A DNA stretch of 64,000 nucleotides from Asterias rubens (lineage: Eukaryota > Echinodermata > Asteroidea > Forcipulatida > Asteriidae), in the NCBI RefSeq assembly GCF_902459465.1, contig NC_047083.1, positions 2,544,501-2,608,500 on the forward strand, written 5' to 3'. Under the pieces are notes generated by a model that saw only the letters and a program-made list of their open reading frames with translations, was not told where the DNA came from and made no database searches. Below, piece by piece: positions 1-12,355 of this stretch (positions are counted from its first letter, which is position 1; each line of letters starts with the position of its first letter). The translations under genes and the position numbers were made by a program.

Positions 1-3000
1 CTCCACAGGTCAAGTTCAATCTGACGGTTAACACGATTCCCATCTCGGAGCGAGCCCTGATTGTTGCCAAGGAAGATGCGGACATCAAGGAAGACTTAAA
101 CGAAGAAGAAGATGAAATATTCCGCGACTTATTTCATGACGTAGATGAATCTAAAAGGTATGAGGAGATTGAGTTTGCTGACCACCCCCCCATTCACCTA
201 AACAGTCACACAACAAGTGATTAAGACAGGGCACTGCTAGGGTTGTTTAAAAAAAAGTGTCTAAAGGCCTTTTTCAAACCTCGGCTAGGGCAGTTTCCGT
301 CTGATGTTCGAACTACCACCGTTTCAAAATTCACGTTGCTCGGTTCATACTTGCCGTGTTTCCATTGCGAACGCAGCACGCGGATTTCAAGCCGGGTTTG
401 ACAAGGTCCCTAACCATGAACAAAAGATTCCCTCCACAACTTATTCCTAAACGATTTACCCTTTGTGGACAAAGTTTCCCACAAGTTATCCTTAGTTTCA
501 TTTTTTTTTTCTTGACCTCTAGGGCGCCTAAAATTCCCAAGGTCATGGACCCTCCAGTGAGTCTTCTTGATACTGAATTTGAAAATCCCAGTGAAGCTGT
601 TGCTGAAAAGTTAGCGGAATTGGAGAAGAAGCTGGCTGATGGTAACTATGACATAGATGCACTGTTCCTATAGAGCGCTTTATCACGGCCGAGGGGCATA
701 TCAAAGTGCTCATTAATTTTTTGACAGGTATACTGAATTATAATTGAAGTAGGAAAACCTTGTGGTTTTAAAGGACGCAGACAACGTTGGTTATTGTCAA
801 AAAACAGTATCCAACAGTCGTTGAGTTGGACTCGAGTAAGAATTGAGTCGCCAATTTCATGGACTAGACTTGACTTGAGGAAAAATTACTTTTGACTTGA
901 CTTGACTTGGGGAACAATTACTTGTGACTTGACTTGACTTGACTTGAGGAGAAATTACTTGACTTAAGAGTTGAGAATTAATTTTATGACATTTACTGTT
1001 TAAAATTAACGTGGCAAAATTGAGTCATGTTATGAGGTCGAACATTAAACCTGCCAGGATATTATAAGCAATTATCGTTTAAAGTGTCTTGCTCAAGGAT
1101 GCAAAGTGCTATGACTGGGAACTAGCTTTCTAACAGCAGCAAGCTCAATGTTATACTTCTCGCTAATTTATTTTGATTTTTTGTTTTTTGTCATAAAGGA
1201 GACATCACCGAGAAGGGACTGAAGAAATTAAAGGCTCAACTCCTGCTGGACCTGGCGCAGTCCCCGGAGTATGTAGAAGACATCCCTGAGAAACCAGACC
1301 GTCTTAAAGATGACTTCAAAGACACCAGACTCAAAGAACAGAAATCAGACGCACGGCTCCAACCGAAAGTCGGGGAAAAGTTCAGAGAAGATGGAGATCA
1401 ATTAGACTCCTTGAAAAGGACTAAGTTTGGCAAGAAGGAGCCATTTCAAGATCCCGTCAAGGAAGACCGTGTTCCAAAAGAGGATAGGGATGGCGGCTTA
1501 AGTCTAAATAAAAAAGTACAAGACGTGGGAACTAGAAAAAAAGGAGTGCATCAGGAGAGAATTCAGAAAGTGGATGCAGATCTGAATTTAAACTTGCAAG
1601 GGCAGAGGAAGGGTCGGCTACCGGATGTGGAACTGACTAAGAAAGAAACAGATTATAAAAAAACAGAACCTGGTTTTAAAGAGGACAAACTGCACGATGC
1701 GAAACAGGACGGGGAAGGGGACTCCATTGAAGCTCTTCGGGAAGAGTTGAGGCAGCTTCAGAAACAGCATGACGAGTCTCGGCGACCAGCTCAAGGCCAA
1801 CGGGAGAACGTAGCCAAGCAACAAGAGCTTCCATTGCAACAACCAAATCAACAGCAACCAATCCAACATCAACCGATATACTACCAACGACAGCAACGCC
1901 AACCAGTACATCAGCCAGAAATTAGTCAACATAAACCGATAAACCTGCAGAAGGTGTGGCCACCACACGATGCGGGGAATCAGCCGCAGCAGTTTCATAA
2001 TCAGCAACAGCAGTTGCCAAATCAACAGCAACAGTTTCGTGATCAACAACAGCAACAAGGTCAACAACAACACTTGCAGCAGCTGAGAGTGAAACCACAA
2101 CAGCAGCCACTGAATCAACAGCAGCCGTTTCGTAATCAGGAACAGCAGCCACTGAATCAACAGCAGCCGTTTCGTAATCAGGAACAGCAGCCACTGAATC
2201 AACAGCAGCCGTTTCGTAATCAGGAACAGCAGCCACTGAATCAACAGCAGCCGTTTCGTAATCAGGAACAGCAGCCACTGAATCAACAGCAGCCGTTTCG
2301 TAATCAGGAACAGCAGCCACTGAATCAACAGCAGCCGTTTCGTAATCAGGAACAGCAGCCACTGAATCAACAGCAGCCGTTTCGTAATCAGGAACAGCAG
2401 CCACTGAATCAACAGCAGCCGTTTCGTAATCAGGAACAGCAGCCGCCGAATCAACAGCAACAGTTTCAGAATCAGGAACAGCAGTTGCCAATTCAGCAAC
2501 CACAGCTGCCAAATGGGGAACGACAGCTCGCGAATCAACAGAAGTTGCCAGTTAAACAGCAGCATGTGCCAGTTCAACGACAGCAGCCAGTTCAACAACA
2601 ACAACAGCAGCCAGTTCAACAACAACAGCAGCAACAGCAGCCAGTTAAACAACAACAGCAGAAACCGCAGCTTCAACTGAAACAGCAACAGTTGAATCAG
2701 CAACTGGAGCCTCTTGCTGCAAAACCTCCCGCTGACCCAAAAGAAGATGTGAAGAAAGTTCAAGATGGTCTGTCAGACAACCGGAGATTTGCAGACGTAA
2801 ACAAATTCAATATGAAACAGAGCTCAGCAAAAGATGACAATGTCCACAACAACTTGAGGATTAATAATGACAACAGAATGAATGTGAATTTCAATCGTAA
2901 GAAGCCCTATGGCGAGACGTTTCAGGAGCCGATTCTGTTCAATAAGAAACCCATTGAGCACACTGGTTTGAACCGGGGCAGACCGGATTTTGCTGTCAAT

Positions 3001-6000
3001 GAACGCCACGATGGTAACTGGAATAATCCGAATCTCATCAACGAGCCACATTTCAATCAAGGGAACCAACTACCTCCTGGCGGAGGGAACCGGCCTTTCC
3101 TTCAGAATGACCAAATGGGAAATGCTCTTCGGGTACCAGTGGATTTAAAACCGGTTCCAGCCGGTTTGGACCAGTTTAGGGCAGATCGGGGGAATACTTT
3201 TGATAAGCCAGCTGTAAAAGTAAACAAAGAAGCCGCGCACAAGAATGTTGGTGAAGATGACTCGAAAAAAAAAATTATAAACCAAGACGTGCCTATAAAG
3301 AAATCACACATAGGGAGAAAGAAGAAAACTGGAATTGAACTAAGACCCCAAGACCAAGACGAACACATTCTTAGACGAAAACTTCTATCAAACGAAGACT
3401 ATCAACGAAGGAACACAAACAGTGAAAGTGTACTTGACAAGTTTTCACACCTTAATGTAACTAGACGCTTAGGCGCAAAGTATAACAGTCCTGTCGACTC
3501 TAAAACATATCCTGTAAAAATGAGGATGAACGCTCAAAATGGGGATGAGCTTATGAGAAAGAGGAAACTGGAAACGACCGGTGACGAGATGTTGAAGAAA
3601 ATTAAACGGGAAGATAGAGTTGCTCTGGATGATGTCAGTGAGCGAGAGGCTGAGAAGATTGCAGAAGATGCTGATAGATTCATCAGGAAAAACAGCTTTC
3701 TGCCGTGGGAGAGAACGGAGGCATTTGAAATGATTCTGAGGGTAAGACCTGAAGGTGTTTAGAGACCATCTTATATATGAGTTCAAAAAGCAATATTTTC
3801 TGCCTAAAGGCAGTGGACACTATTGGTAATTACTCAAAATAATTATTAGCATAAAACCTTACTTGGTAACCAGTAATGGGGAGAGCTTGGTACAGTAGTA
3901 TAAAATGTTGTGAGAAACAGCTTCCTCTGAAGTAACATAATTCTCGAGAAAGAAGTAATTTTCCACAAATTTGATTTTGAGACCTCGGAATTAGATTTTG
4001 ACCAATCGAGCTTAAATTTTCACAGGTTTGTTGTTTTATGCATATGTTGTGATACACCCAGTGAGAAGACTGGTCTTTGAAAATTAACGCTGCTATGAAG
4101 TAGGGCGCAGAAGCATTTGTGTTTAGTAAAAATAAGAGATTTGCCCTTTCAAGGGTCAAGCTTGTTCAATCTATGGTCTTCAGTAGAAGACCTTCAGTAG
4201 TCGCTGAGTCATTTAGTTACAGTTGCAAAATTTTCCTAAGCATGTATGCATCAGGTCTCTCAGGGGTTTAAAAAAAAAAAGGCACATAAGCCCAGCCTCG
4301 TTGCCGTGGGCTGCACGTCGTGGTTGGTTTAGCTTAGAGTGCGCTACATATTTGGCAGCATAGGTTGTATACTCCCTAGCTGAGATGGGGTAAGGAATGA
4401 AATGGCCCAGTGATCAGAATAATAATGTTGGAAGCGCTTTGAGAAATGGTGTATAAAGCGCTATATAAAAAACGAATAGTATTATTATTGTTATTATTAT
4501 TAACCCAAAAAGACTGCTCTGGGTGCACACTTGTTAAAAACTCTCTAGCGCTTGTAAGGCGTTTAGTACGCCCTGTTATAAAATGCATGTACTTTGAGGC
4601 AATGCATTTCAAATGAACCACGTGTATATAAATCTCCCTCTTTCTTTGTCGCAGGAGGAAAAGAAACAAGATAGACTGTCGGATTATCAATCTCCGAACT
4701 ATAGAGGGCGCAAGACGTTAGACACCTTCGCCGATTCGTTGATACACGTCAACAGGTTGTACAACCAACGTTTTGGTTTCATCTCTCGCAAAGTGCCTGG
4801 TCATATTCCTCACATGATTGATATAGACATCATGAACGAGCTACAGTCAGAGTAAGTCTTCAGAGTTCAAGGTTCAAGTCCCACCCTAGCAAATTTGTCT
4901 TTGTTCAACCCAAAAATATTTACAATTTAATAATAATAATAATAATAATAATAGTGGCTTCTTTATATAGCGCACATATCCATCCCTCAGTGACGCTCAA
5001 GACGCTCAAGGAGCTCAAACATTTTCCTGCAAGGTATTTATGTGAGACTATGTTTGAATTTTGAGACCTACTCCTTTTACATAGCACCATGTAATAGTTA
5101 ACAAAGTGCTGCTGGCGCAATATGCTGCCAATCAAGCCAGGAACACCGGGGCAAACCCCTTCACTTTTCGAGAACTGCACTGGGTTCTTTTATCTGCGTA
5201 ACACAACACATGTTGAGATTACTCAGTCAGTTTCCCTTGTGGTTTATTACTTGATGTTTAAAATACAAAAGTTGCAGTCCCTTGATGTGATCCCCTGGCT
5301 GCCGCTTCCCCGGTTGTATCGTAAGTTTGTGTCCCTGGCTAAACAACGGTTACAGGTTGAATGCTTCTGACTGGTACCTCCAATCAAAAATATTGACAAT
5401 AGGGAGGCAATCGACCGTAGCCCAATTGGTAAAGCACCTACGTCTTAATCCAGAGGTTCAAGTCCCACTCTAGTAAATTTTTCTTTGGTTAAGTCCCACT
5501 CTAGTCCCACTCCTTTGTTGAAGTCCAAAAACAATTAAACAAATCAAAAAACCACAGATATACTTTGCCTTCAAACATACTCTTTGCAAGAGTTCTGCAA
5601 ACGCATAAAACCACAAGCACTGTTGGTGGAATTCGAACCCATGTTTAAAAAATTCCTGTCCCTTATTTATCTTCAGATTTCCAGCCCAGTTTGACGCTAC
5701 GTCGTCCCACCAGATCCGCCACGCTAAAGACATGCAGTTTGCCTTCTCCTACATGTACTACATCATAGGTTCCCCTAAGGAGGTCAATACCAATGAAATA
5801 TTTGACGAGTTCGACACCGACCACTCGGGGTAAGTCTGGTTGTCAAAGAGTTGCAGAGAGTATTTATTTATTTTGATTTCACGTCACCGGCGCAATTGGC
5901 GCCAATATACTGATGAATAGGAACAAGCAGGTATGTATGCTTCGCTTTTGAAAGAGCAAGGGCACCAAGGCATTTTGTCCTTGGTAAACTGTTGCCCAGG

Positions 6001-9000
6001 TTGTATACTTCCAAGGGAGCTGAGAAGCCTTAAAAAGGGATGTTATTGGCCCCATGACCAGGGGACTAATGTAAAGCGCATTGATATGGTTATTGTGAAA
6101 TGCGCTATATAAGAACTGGCTTTTATTATTAAAGGGCACCTTATGAGGAAATTGTAAATTGGCAGTGACCATGGGGCGAGGAGGCAATCACCTGTATTGC
6201 CTTCGTGATGTATCGGGCCTGAACAAGGAAGAAGTTTTCAGTTTTAGATGTGGGAGGAAAACCCCAATGTTGATACCCATGCAACCAAATAGGGACTGAA
6301 AATTGAAAACCCAATCCACATGCAAGGCTCTGGTCTGAGGCGAGACTCGATCTCGGGTCCACTGAGATGAAAGGCTGGACAAGAAACCACTGAGCCAACT
6401 TGATCCTTGGGTTGATTAGTTCTCGACGCTGCGCAGGACTCTTTAGTAAATTCTTGAATGTTGCTACAGTCAATGCAGAAACTAGTGGATTTAGCAGACA
6501 GACTGTTTCATAGATTGGGGACCTTGTCCAAATTTGTCCAGAACAACCAGCGGATAAGTACCCTCCAGGACAAGGTATTTTACCCACTGTTAATCCACTT
6601 TGGTTGAAATTGGGTGTCGGAGAAAACATGTGAGAAGTTCACAGTACCTGGGGTTACATTTGTTTACAAGTACAGAGACTTGGATCGCTATCCACTGGAA
6701 TCCAAGCAGGAGGGTCTGGACATGGCTCACCGGAAAACCTCATGACACATCAATTTCTAAAAGACAATGATTTATAAACTTGCATAACAAATCAAGATAA
6801 CATTGATGCAAGGATGATTCCCTTCTTTTGAAATTTTAAGGCCATTTTCATTTTGCAAAAAGCACTTCCATTTTTTTGAAAATCTTATAAGTCTATGGGG
6901 AAATTTCTGGAGGGGCACCCAGGCCAAGACCAGCGGCAGAACATAGGCCATGGCCTCCACCAAGTAATTCCAGTCTTGCAACTCTCTCTCTTGTGCCAAT
7001 TTTGTTTTTCGCATGGAGCGTAGAAATTACTGCAAAATTAAGATATCATTAATTCAAAGATGGTTTTCCTTCTTTTGATCCAACAGGGTACTCTCTGATC
7101 GAGAAATCCGGACTCTAGCGACAAGATTATTTGATCTACCTCTAGACCTTCAGACGTTGAGTTCTCTCGAGAACAGTTTCATCCAATGTGCGAAGAATCT
7201 AACGAAAGAGATTTACGAGGACCCAGTTCTACAGCCTGAAAAATATTACGAAGAGAAAATGGTGAGCAAAGTTCCATATTTAACAAGAACTGTATTGATG
7301 TTTTATTTTGGGGCTGAACGAAGACAAATTTACTATAGCGGCCTGCGACCTCTGAATTAGCGTACCGGCGCTCTATTAATCTAGCCCTCTGTTGGTTGTC
7401 TACGTATTTTGTCAATGTCTTTGTTTGGGGGCCAGTCATATACCACTCAACCTATAACTGTCATCTAGCCAGGGATCACACCAAAGTTTATTATACAACC
7501 TGGGAAGTGGCAGCCAGGGGATCACCTTAAGGGGATGCAACTTTTTGTTTTAAACACCAAGTAATAAACCACAAATTTAGTTGATATAGATCTTCAAGAG
7601 TAAACCATTTACCTTCAAATAACGCCACAGTTAACCCTGCGTGTATGTTTATTAATAAATTATCTTTACCAGAAAACTCACTTCTGCTGGTGGTTAAATG
7701 TCAATTATTTTCTAAAAGTTCAAAATTTTGTTTATGAGAAAATTAAACATTTTTCTTTTTTAGCCTCAAGTGACGACAGCTTTGGTTGCTAAGTGCCCGG
7801 CGGTGACTAATTTAATGAAGGACAGTGTCAAAGGTCAAACTAATTACAAGTAAGTGAATAATTCAAATTTTATCCCTAAGCGAGACGCTTAACCATAATT
7901 GCTCTGTCCTTCGCATGGGGCGTACAGCCATAAATGTTTGTGACAAAGTTGTGAATTTTTAACTTGGCCTGGTTTCCTTTTAATGTGTGCAAAGGCTTCA
8001 AAAGACAGTCAATCAAATAGATTAAAGTCAGTTCTATAACTGTGTGGTTATCCTTAACTTGCCAAAGTTTTGTGACAAATTTGTGACTTTTTATTTTAAC
8101 TTGGTCTGAATTTCCTTTTTCTTACAGACACGAAGTTATGGGAGACGAGGAGATTGCCTTTAAGATGATCCGTACCAACGTGTCTCAGGTCATAGGTCAA
8201 CTCGATGACATCAGGAAGAACCCAAAGTAAGTGTCATGTGACAGTGTCATGTGACATCTCATGTGACATGTCATCTGATCCTGTCATAGCGCAGCCATTT
8301 CAAAATTTGATGTATCAGAACTACGGATTGGATTTTTAAAAGTTAGCTTAACATCTTCAACATCTTATTACAAGACAGGTTTTCATCAGGCCTATGAGTT
8401 ACAGTGCAAGGAACGTTCAAGGGTCCCTTATATTTGGTAACTTCATCACAAGAAAGATTGCAGTTTAAACAAAATGTATATTTTTATCAACAGGAAATTT
8501 GTCTGTCTAAACGACAACATCGAGCATTCCAACCCAGACGCAAACATGGTCAAAGCGGTCCTGCAGGACTTTTACGAAGCGCTGTTCCCGCTTGTTTCAC
8601 AGTTTGAGCTTCCGCGAGATTATCGCAACAGATTTTTACATGTTGACGAACTCAGAGAATGGTAAGTTCTACAGCAATGTTTAGTGTGTTGTGGTTTGTG
8701 AGTAATGCCTACTAAACATCAATTTCCCCCTGGAAATACAACCAGAAGTAAAAAATGTTTACAAAACACAAACGATTTCAAAAGGTACATGTATTTATGT
8801 GAGTCATTTCATTCTACTGTTAAAATATCTTTCCGATCATATTCATTTCATTACAAACGCTTTGTGTTCCCCAACATGCTATACAAGACAGTTTTAATAG
8901 AGGGTTTTAACCCTCTATTGCAAGTTTTCTTTTTGTGATAAATTGATCATTTGGACTCCTTAATTGGTTACTCGTTCCTTGCAACTGGCGACTTCCCAAA

Positions 9001-10538
9001 AAGACAGTTTTAATAGAGGGTTAAAACCCTCTATGCAAGTTTTCTTTTTGTGATAAATTGATCATTTGGACTCCTTAATTGGTTACTCGTTCCTTGCAAC
9101 TGGCGACTTCCCAAAAATCAGATCACAATAACACCCTCAGGAGTCCCCTTTCCCATTCTGAAAACTGCGATCTTGATTAAGCTTGGGCGATATCGATTTA
9201 TTATATTCACGATATATCGCCGACAATATCTCGCGATATTCGATATAATCGCGATTAATTAAATTTGACATCATCAGTCTTGAAACTCCAAGTGAAAGTT
9301 GTAGAAGAGACAGTCCTAGCATAAGAGATGTGTTCTAATGACCTATTCTTCTGGTTTTACTCCAAACCTATGGGGTGCAAGATGTCTCAGCTAGCAAATA
9401 CATCGCGATATTTAATCGCTTTGGTTTTAATCGATATATCGCGATTATCGATATTTCGATTAAAACCAAATCCATCCGATATCGAAATCGTGTCCAAATT
9501 AATATCGCGATATTCGATAATATCGTGATATCGCCCAAGCTTAATCTTGATTTGTGGTTGTACAACTGTTTTTTCTGAAGGGATTTAAACAGCCGCTCGC
9601 GACTAAAACCCAAAAAGTAATATTTCTGGCTTGTTTTGTCATTTTAGGAGGAGCTACCGAGACTGGTTGAGGTTTTGGACACAGCTGTCGTTGTCAGGTT
9701 TAATTATATTTAGCATTGCGTCATTTTGTTCCCATCAGGTAAGTCTGAAAACATGTTTGTTTGTTTAGATGATCTTCCCATCAAGGGAACTCGGCAAACT
9801 CCCACAAGGGGATATAAACACCAAGCTGCCAACAACCAATCTCTCTCATACAAACATTGGTTGTGATTATGAGTTGCACAAATCTTATATCGTTGCGGTA
9901 CCCGCTGCCAAAACATAGGATTCGAACTGCCTCTAGTTACCGGGCAACCTCGGTAGTCTAGTTGGTAAGACACTGCTCTAGAATTGCAAGGGTCGTGGGT
10001 TCGAATCCCACTCGAGTACTGAGTTTACAGTGCTAACACACATCGGTGTATGGGTAAAAAAACAAAATTAATACAAATCAAGAAGTTGTAATTAGTAACT
10101 AGACGACATTACTTATTCTAGTCATTGTGAAATATGCCGTACAAAATATGGTATTCTGCCTGGTAAATTTCACTAAGCAACGTTTTTTTTTTTACTAAGT
10201 GGAATTTGTGCCCTTGCAATAATAGTTTGAACCCTGTAATTTATTAATAATGATCATAACTTGTTTTTAGGCCAGATTAAAATAAAAACATGTTTAGCGT
10301 CCCCGCCCACTTTCTGTTTAGAAAAATAGCCCAGCCGTTTTAAGAAAAAAAATGCCATCATCCTTTCAACAATTTTGTATTTGGTCTTTAAAATGAAGTG
10401 CATTTCAATGTCTCAACACTAATTTATATTTTGTTGTTTCAATTTCCCCTCATACAGTTAATGTCAATTAAAAGAAGGTGCTGCCCTCGAAGACGACAAA
10501 AATCCAGCGAAATCGCTGAAAAAGTTCAACATGTATGA
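1..10538 (+). CDS. GNPTAB: GNPTAB orthologue, 3' half (GlcNAc-1-phosphotransferase alpha/beta precursor)
   Basis: Golgi enzyme subunit precursor that transfers GlcNAc-1-phosphate to mannoses of lysosomal hydrolases. Exons: 1/9-157, 523-641, 1199-3741, 4655-4851, 5677-5829, 7087-7261, 7764-7849, 8128-8226, 8494-8661, 9648-9738, 10458-10538 (TGA). All introns are GT-AG and every phase matches, giving about 1286 residues in the window; the 5' part lies upstream. Seen in order: a DMAP1-binding-like segment across exons 2-3 ([17 protein letters not shown]), the giant Gln-rich spacer of exon 3, the FLPWE motif, a site-1-protease-like site before DTFADSL, Stealth CR3 ([17 protein letters not shown], then DMQFAFSY), an EF-hand-like loop ([19 protein letters not shown]), Stealth CR4 (KFVCLNDN, then SQFELP..YRNRFLH), and a C-terminal membrane span ([14 protein letters not shown]) with a short basic tail. 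The family match is strong. Odd: the spacer is several hundred residues longer than in vertebrates. Exon 1 may begin at 9, after an AG. Confidence 0.95.
861..972 (+). repeat. TTGAC-type microsatellite in GNPTAB intron
   Basis: Irregular tandem copies of GACTT/TTGAC separated by GAGGAAAATTAC-like spacers, within the 642-1198 intron. Confidence 0.8.
2101..2478 (+). repeat. 42-bp coding minisatellite in GNPTAB exon 3
   Basis: Eight identical 42-bp units (2101-2436) followed by one diverged unit (2437-2478). Each encodes the 14 residues [14 protein letters not shown]. The unit length is a multiple of three, so copy changes keep the frame. It sits inside a longer Gln-rich stretch (about 1800-2720) that also has CAA/CAG runs near 2580-2660. 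The perfect identity suggests recent expansion or homogenisation. Confidence 0.97.
3804..4090 (+). mobile_element. TTAA-ended inverted-repeat element, family 1 (left part), in GNPTAB intron
   Basis: Family 1 description: full copies are about 385 bp, begin TTAAAGGCAGTGGACACTAT, end with the inverse, carry an inner inverted pair (GAGACCTCAAATT / AATTTGAGGTCTC), and have no coding capacity. This is the pattern of a non-autonomous DNA transposon (MITE). This copy begins typically but loses its right end near 4090 and lacks the second inner repeat. It lies 60 bp after the exon 3 donor. Confidence 0.8.
4709..4723 (+). other. Predicted site-1-protease cleavage site in GNPTAB
   Basis: The codons read R-K-T-L then D-T-F-A-D-S-L. 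In the vertebrate precursor, site-1 protease cuts directly before the same DTFADSL block to separate the alpha and beta subunits. Here P4 is Arg and P1 is Leu, which fits the R-x-x-L/K rule, so the cut is predicted between bases 4720 and 4721. The cleavage itself is inferred. Confidence 0.75.
4925..5220 (-). mobile_element. SINE-like repeat body in GNPTAB intron
   Basis: Starts with an ATT/TAA run, then TAGTGGCTTCTTTATA, the block GGAACACCGGGGCAAACCCC and TGCACTGGGTTCTTTTA. It is the same body as the copy at 39121-39523, where a tRNA-like head is attached. The head is missing here. Confidence 0.65.
5406..5475 (+). mobile_element. tRNA-like SINE head fragment
   Basis: Has an A-box-like stretch (AGCCCAATTGGTAAAGCACC) and a B-box-like stretch (GAGGTTCAAGTCCCACTCT). 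No intact cloverleaf, and it lies in an intron; a tRNA-derived SINE remnant is the simplest reading. Confidence 0.5.
8887..9118 (+). repeat. 116-bp direct tandem duplication in GNPTAB intron
   Basis: Two nearly identical 116-bp units (8887-9002, 9003-9118). Each starts with a short palindrome (AATAGAGGGTT...AACCCTCTAT) and ends with CTGGCGACTTCCCAAAAA. The units differ mainly at the palindrome centre, so the duplication looks recent. Confidence 0.9.
9174..9547. mobile_element. Inverted-repeat element rich in GCGATAT motifs
   Basis: Ends are a perfect 20-bp inverted repeat (GATTAAGCTTGGGCGATATC and its complement). Inside are many ATATCGCGATAT-like words, themselves self-complementary. No coding capacity. 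It lies in the last large GNPTAB intron, 101 bp before exon 10. Confidence 0.85.
9949..10060 (+). mobile_element. tRNA-derived SINE head with short tail
   Basis: Has an A box (TAGTCTAGTTGGTAAGACA), a B box and T arm (GTGGGTTCGAATCCCAC), then TACAGTGCTAACACACATCGG. Related pieces occur near 19015-19310 (reverse), 23005-23090 (reverse), 49055-49215, 49516-49650 and 51750-51800, so this is a dispersed SINE. Confidence 0.75.
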
Positions 10539-10557
10539 CGGTGTCTGAAAACCATAA

Positions 10558-10563
10558 AATAAA
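10558..10563 (+). terminator. Candidate polyadenylation signal of GNPTAB
   Basis: AATAAA 20 bp after the TGA, followed by a T-run (about 10571-10589). A second AATAAA lies near 10619. The first would give a very short 3' UTR, so the later one may be used. Confidence 0.5.
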
Positions 10564-10965
10564 CCGTTTCCCTTTTTTTTTTTTTTTTAGGGATTCCACA
10601 GTTGAAAACTGTAGGCTGAAATAAATTATATTCTGCAAAATATTCAGGGCGCAAAGTTGCTAAGCGAAGTAAACTCGCTAAGCGGAGTTATTTACTGAGC
10701 AAAGTTGGTAAGAATTAATTACTGAGCAAAGTTGGTAAGCAGAGCACTGGTATATTACTTTAAGACCTACTTGAACGAAAACGGCACTTCGCTGAAATTA
10801 ATTTCAAATGCAATTGAGTTCATGTGAGATTGAACAGGTTTAAAATGTGTACAAACAAATTGTGTAATGCCAAATGTGAGAGCCCCATGTTTAGCCACTT
10901 TGTTGCAGCATGGAAGTTTACTAAAGCAGCATCCCACACATTACGTCATCATATTGGGTGTTTCA

Positions 10966-11196
10966 ATTAGCTTCCCTGGGTCGAACCCGGTCTGCCCCGG
11001 TGCGTTCGAATAGCTTTGATGTCATTCCAGGGGCTCACCTGGGTCGGCCCCCAGTGCCCTGCTTGTGGAGTGGGTCACTTGGGGGCTGGCCCAAGGTGCA
11101 TGGACGTCACCACGAGAGGGTGAGTGCGATCGTTCGACTAGCTTTTGTCAGGGGCTCAACCGAGTGAGCATCGCAGGGTCGACACGGGAAGCTAAT
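10966..11196. mobile_element. GC-rich inverted-repeat element
   Basis: Ends ATTAGCTTCCC and GGGAAGCTAAT are inverted copies, and the interior is largely self-complementary (GGGTCGA/TCGACAC, GCCCCCAG/TGGGGGC). It is much richer in GC than its surroundings. No gene in it. Confidence 0.8.
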
Positions 11197-11397
11197 CAAA
11201 CCCACCCCTTGTTTTTTAGACAAAACCTTGAGGTTGGGGTCATGTTTTTTGATCAATTATTACGCATATCAATATTACATTCAAATGCTACCAAAAAAAT
11301 TACAAACAAGTTTAAAATCTGAAGAATTTCCCTCAAGTAGTTGTTTAAAGCAATCAGTCGGTCACAAAAAATGCATTTTGTATGGCATTATTGAACC

Positions 11398-11570
11398 AAT
11401 TCACCTGATGATGCCCTCAACAGATTGTCACTGTGCGTTATTCAGTAAAGTGCGATTTTTAGGTGTCGCGGCGTTTACTCGTAAACCTGATTGCCCGCCA
11501 AAATGGTGAGCGTGGCACAGTCGCCGCAGGTGCTAGCGTGCAAGGGGTCAATAGATGATTGACCCTTTTT
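11398..11570. mobile_element. Inverted-repeat element with TTGACC-type ends, copy 1
   Basis: Contains TCACTGTGCGTTATTCAGT, then GTCGCGGCGTTTAC, then the inverse half (GTGGCACAGTCGCCGC), ending AATAGATGATTGACCC. Related copies lie at 22598-22720 and 29068-29290. Confidence 0.65.
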
Positions 11571-12355
11571 CTACTAACCTGTAGGGGACAGAGCAGTTTC
11601 CAGCAGGATATTTCTTATCTGATAAAAAGTTCATGAAGCGTCACTGCCTGTGAGTTTACTGACACAAACAAAATATCAACAACATTTCACAGGTTCTTGT
11701 TATTATGTGAAGTACTGGGAAACGGTGTCAATTGTTATCATGAAAGCAACTTTGAATTATAAAAATCCTCCAAAATATATTTCCTGAGAAATCAAATAAG
11801 AAACAGTAGGACTTTCTCTCTGCTCTTCAGCATTTCCGTTATTTGACACACGAGGGAGACAAACTTCGGCATTCTCCAGGTATTATTTCTATATTTTTGA
11901 GGTAATATTTATTCTTGAATCATGAAGTGTGTATATATAGTACTTACAAAGTTCACAACGAAACAACTGAGGCTGTTGTTTTCTAATAACCGTTTATAAA
12001 TTTGTATATTTTGAACATTTTACTTGGCGAGAAATGTTTACCCAGTTTGCTACAATATTTACGAAATATACTTTTTCTAAATTATCGAGCTTTAAGTAAT
12101 CACAGAGTAAAATGATTTTTACAAAGTTTGATGCGCACCAGAACCGCAAAGAGCTCTAAAAAAAATATATACATCTCTATCGTTTAAGATGGTGGCTTAA
12201 ATCTCAAAGCATTTTATTTATTTTCTAAGAAGACTCCGATTGTCTTTCATTGACAACGTTTTATTGTAATTTTTCTTTCAAAGGTCTTTGCTACCTTTAA
12301 ACAGTAAGATGAAACTGTTGATTCTTTTTTTGTGTTTATTGGACATTTGGTTTAA

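Noticed and set aside
356-673. Open frame of 105 codons at the start of the window
   Set aside because: Only 523-641 is coding (GNPTAB exon 2); the upstream part is intron with a T-rich acceptor tract and the end runs past a good donor.
2101-2478. Regular direct repeats resembling a CRISPR array
   Set aside because: Units are contiguous and in coding frame without spacers, in a eukaryotic exon.
1618-2763. Long minus-strand open frames (381 and 196 codons) opposite the Gln-rich GNPTAB exon
   Set aside because: They are the complement of CAG/CAA repeats (poly-Leu and Ala-Val repeats), with no splice or start context; the plus strand explains the region.
3742-3762. Reading GNPTAB exon 3 to its in-frame stop
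   Set aside because: A strong donor (GGTAAGA) precedes the stop, and the next exon continues the conserved protein in phase.
9949-10020. Possible tRNA gene with good A and B boxes
   Set aside because: Acceptor-stem sides do not pair, and related copies with the same 3' tail are dispersed in the window, so it is a SINE head.
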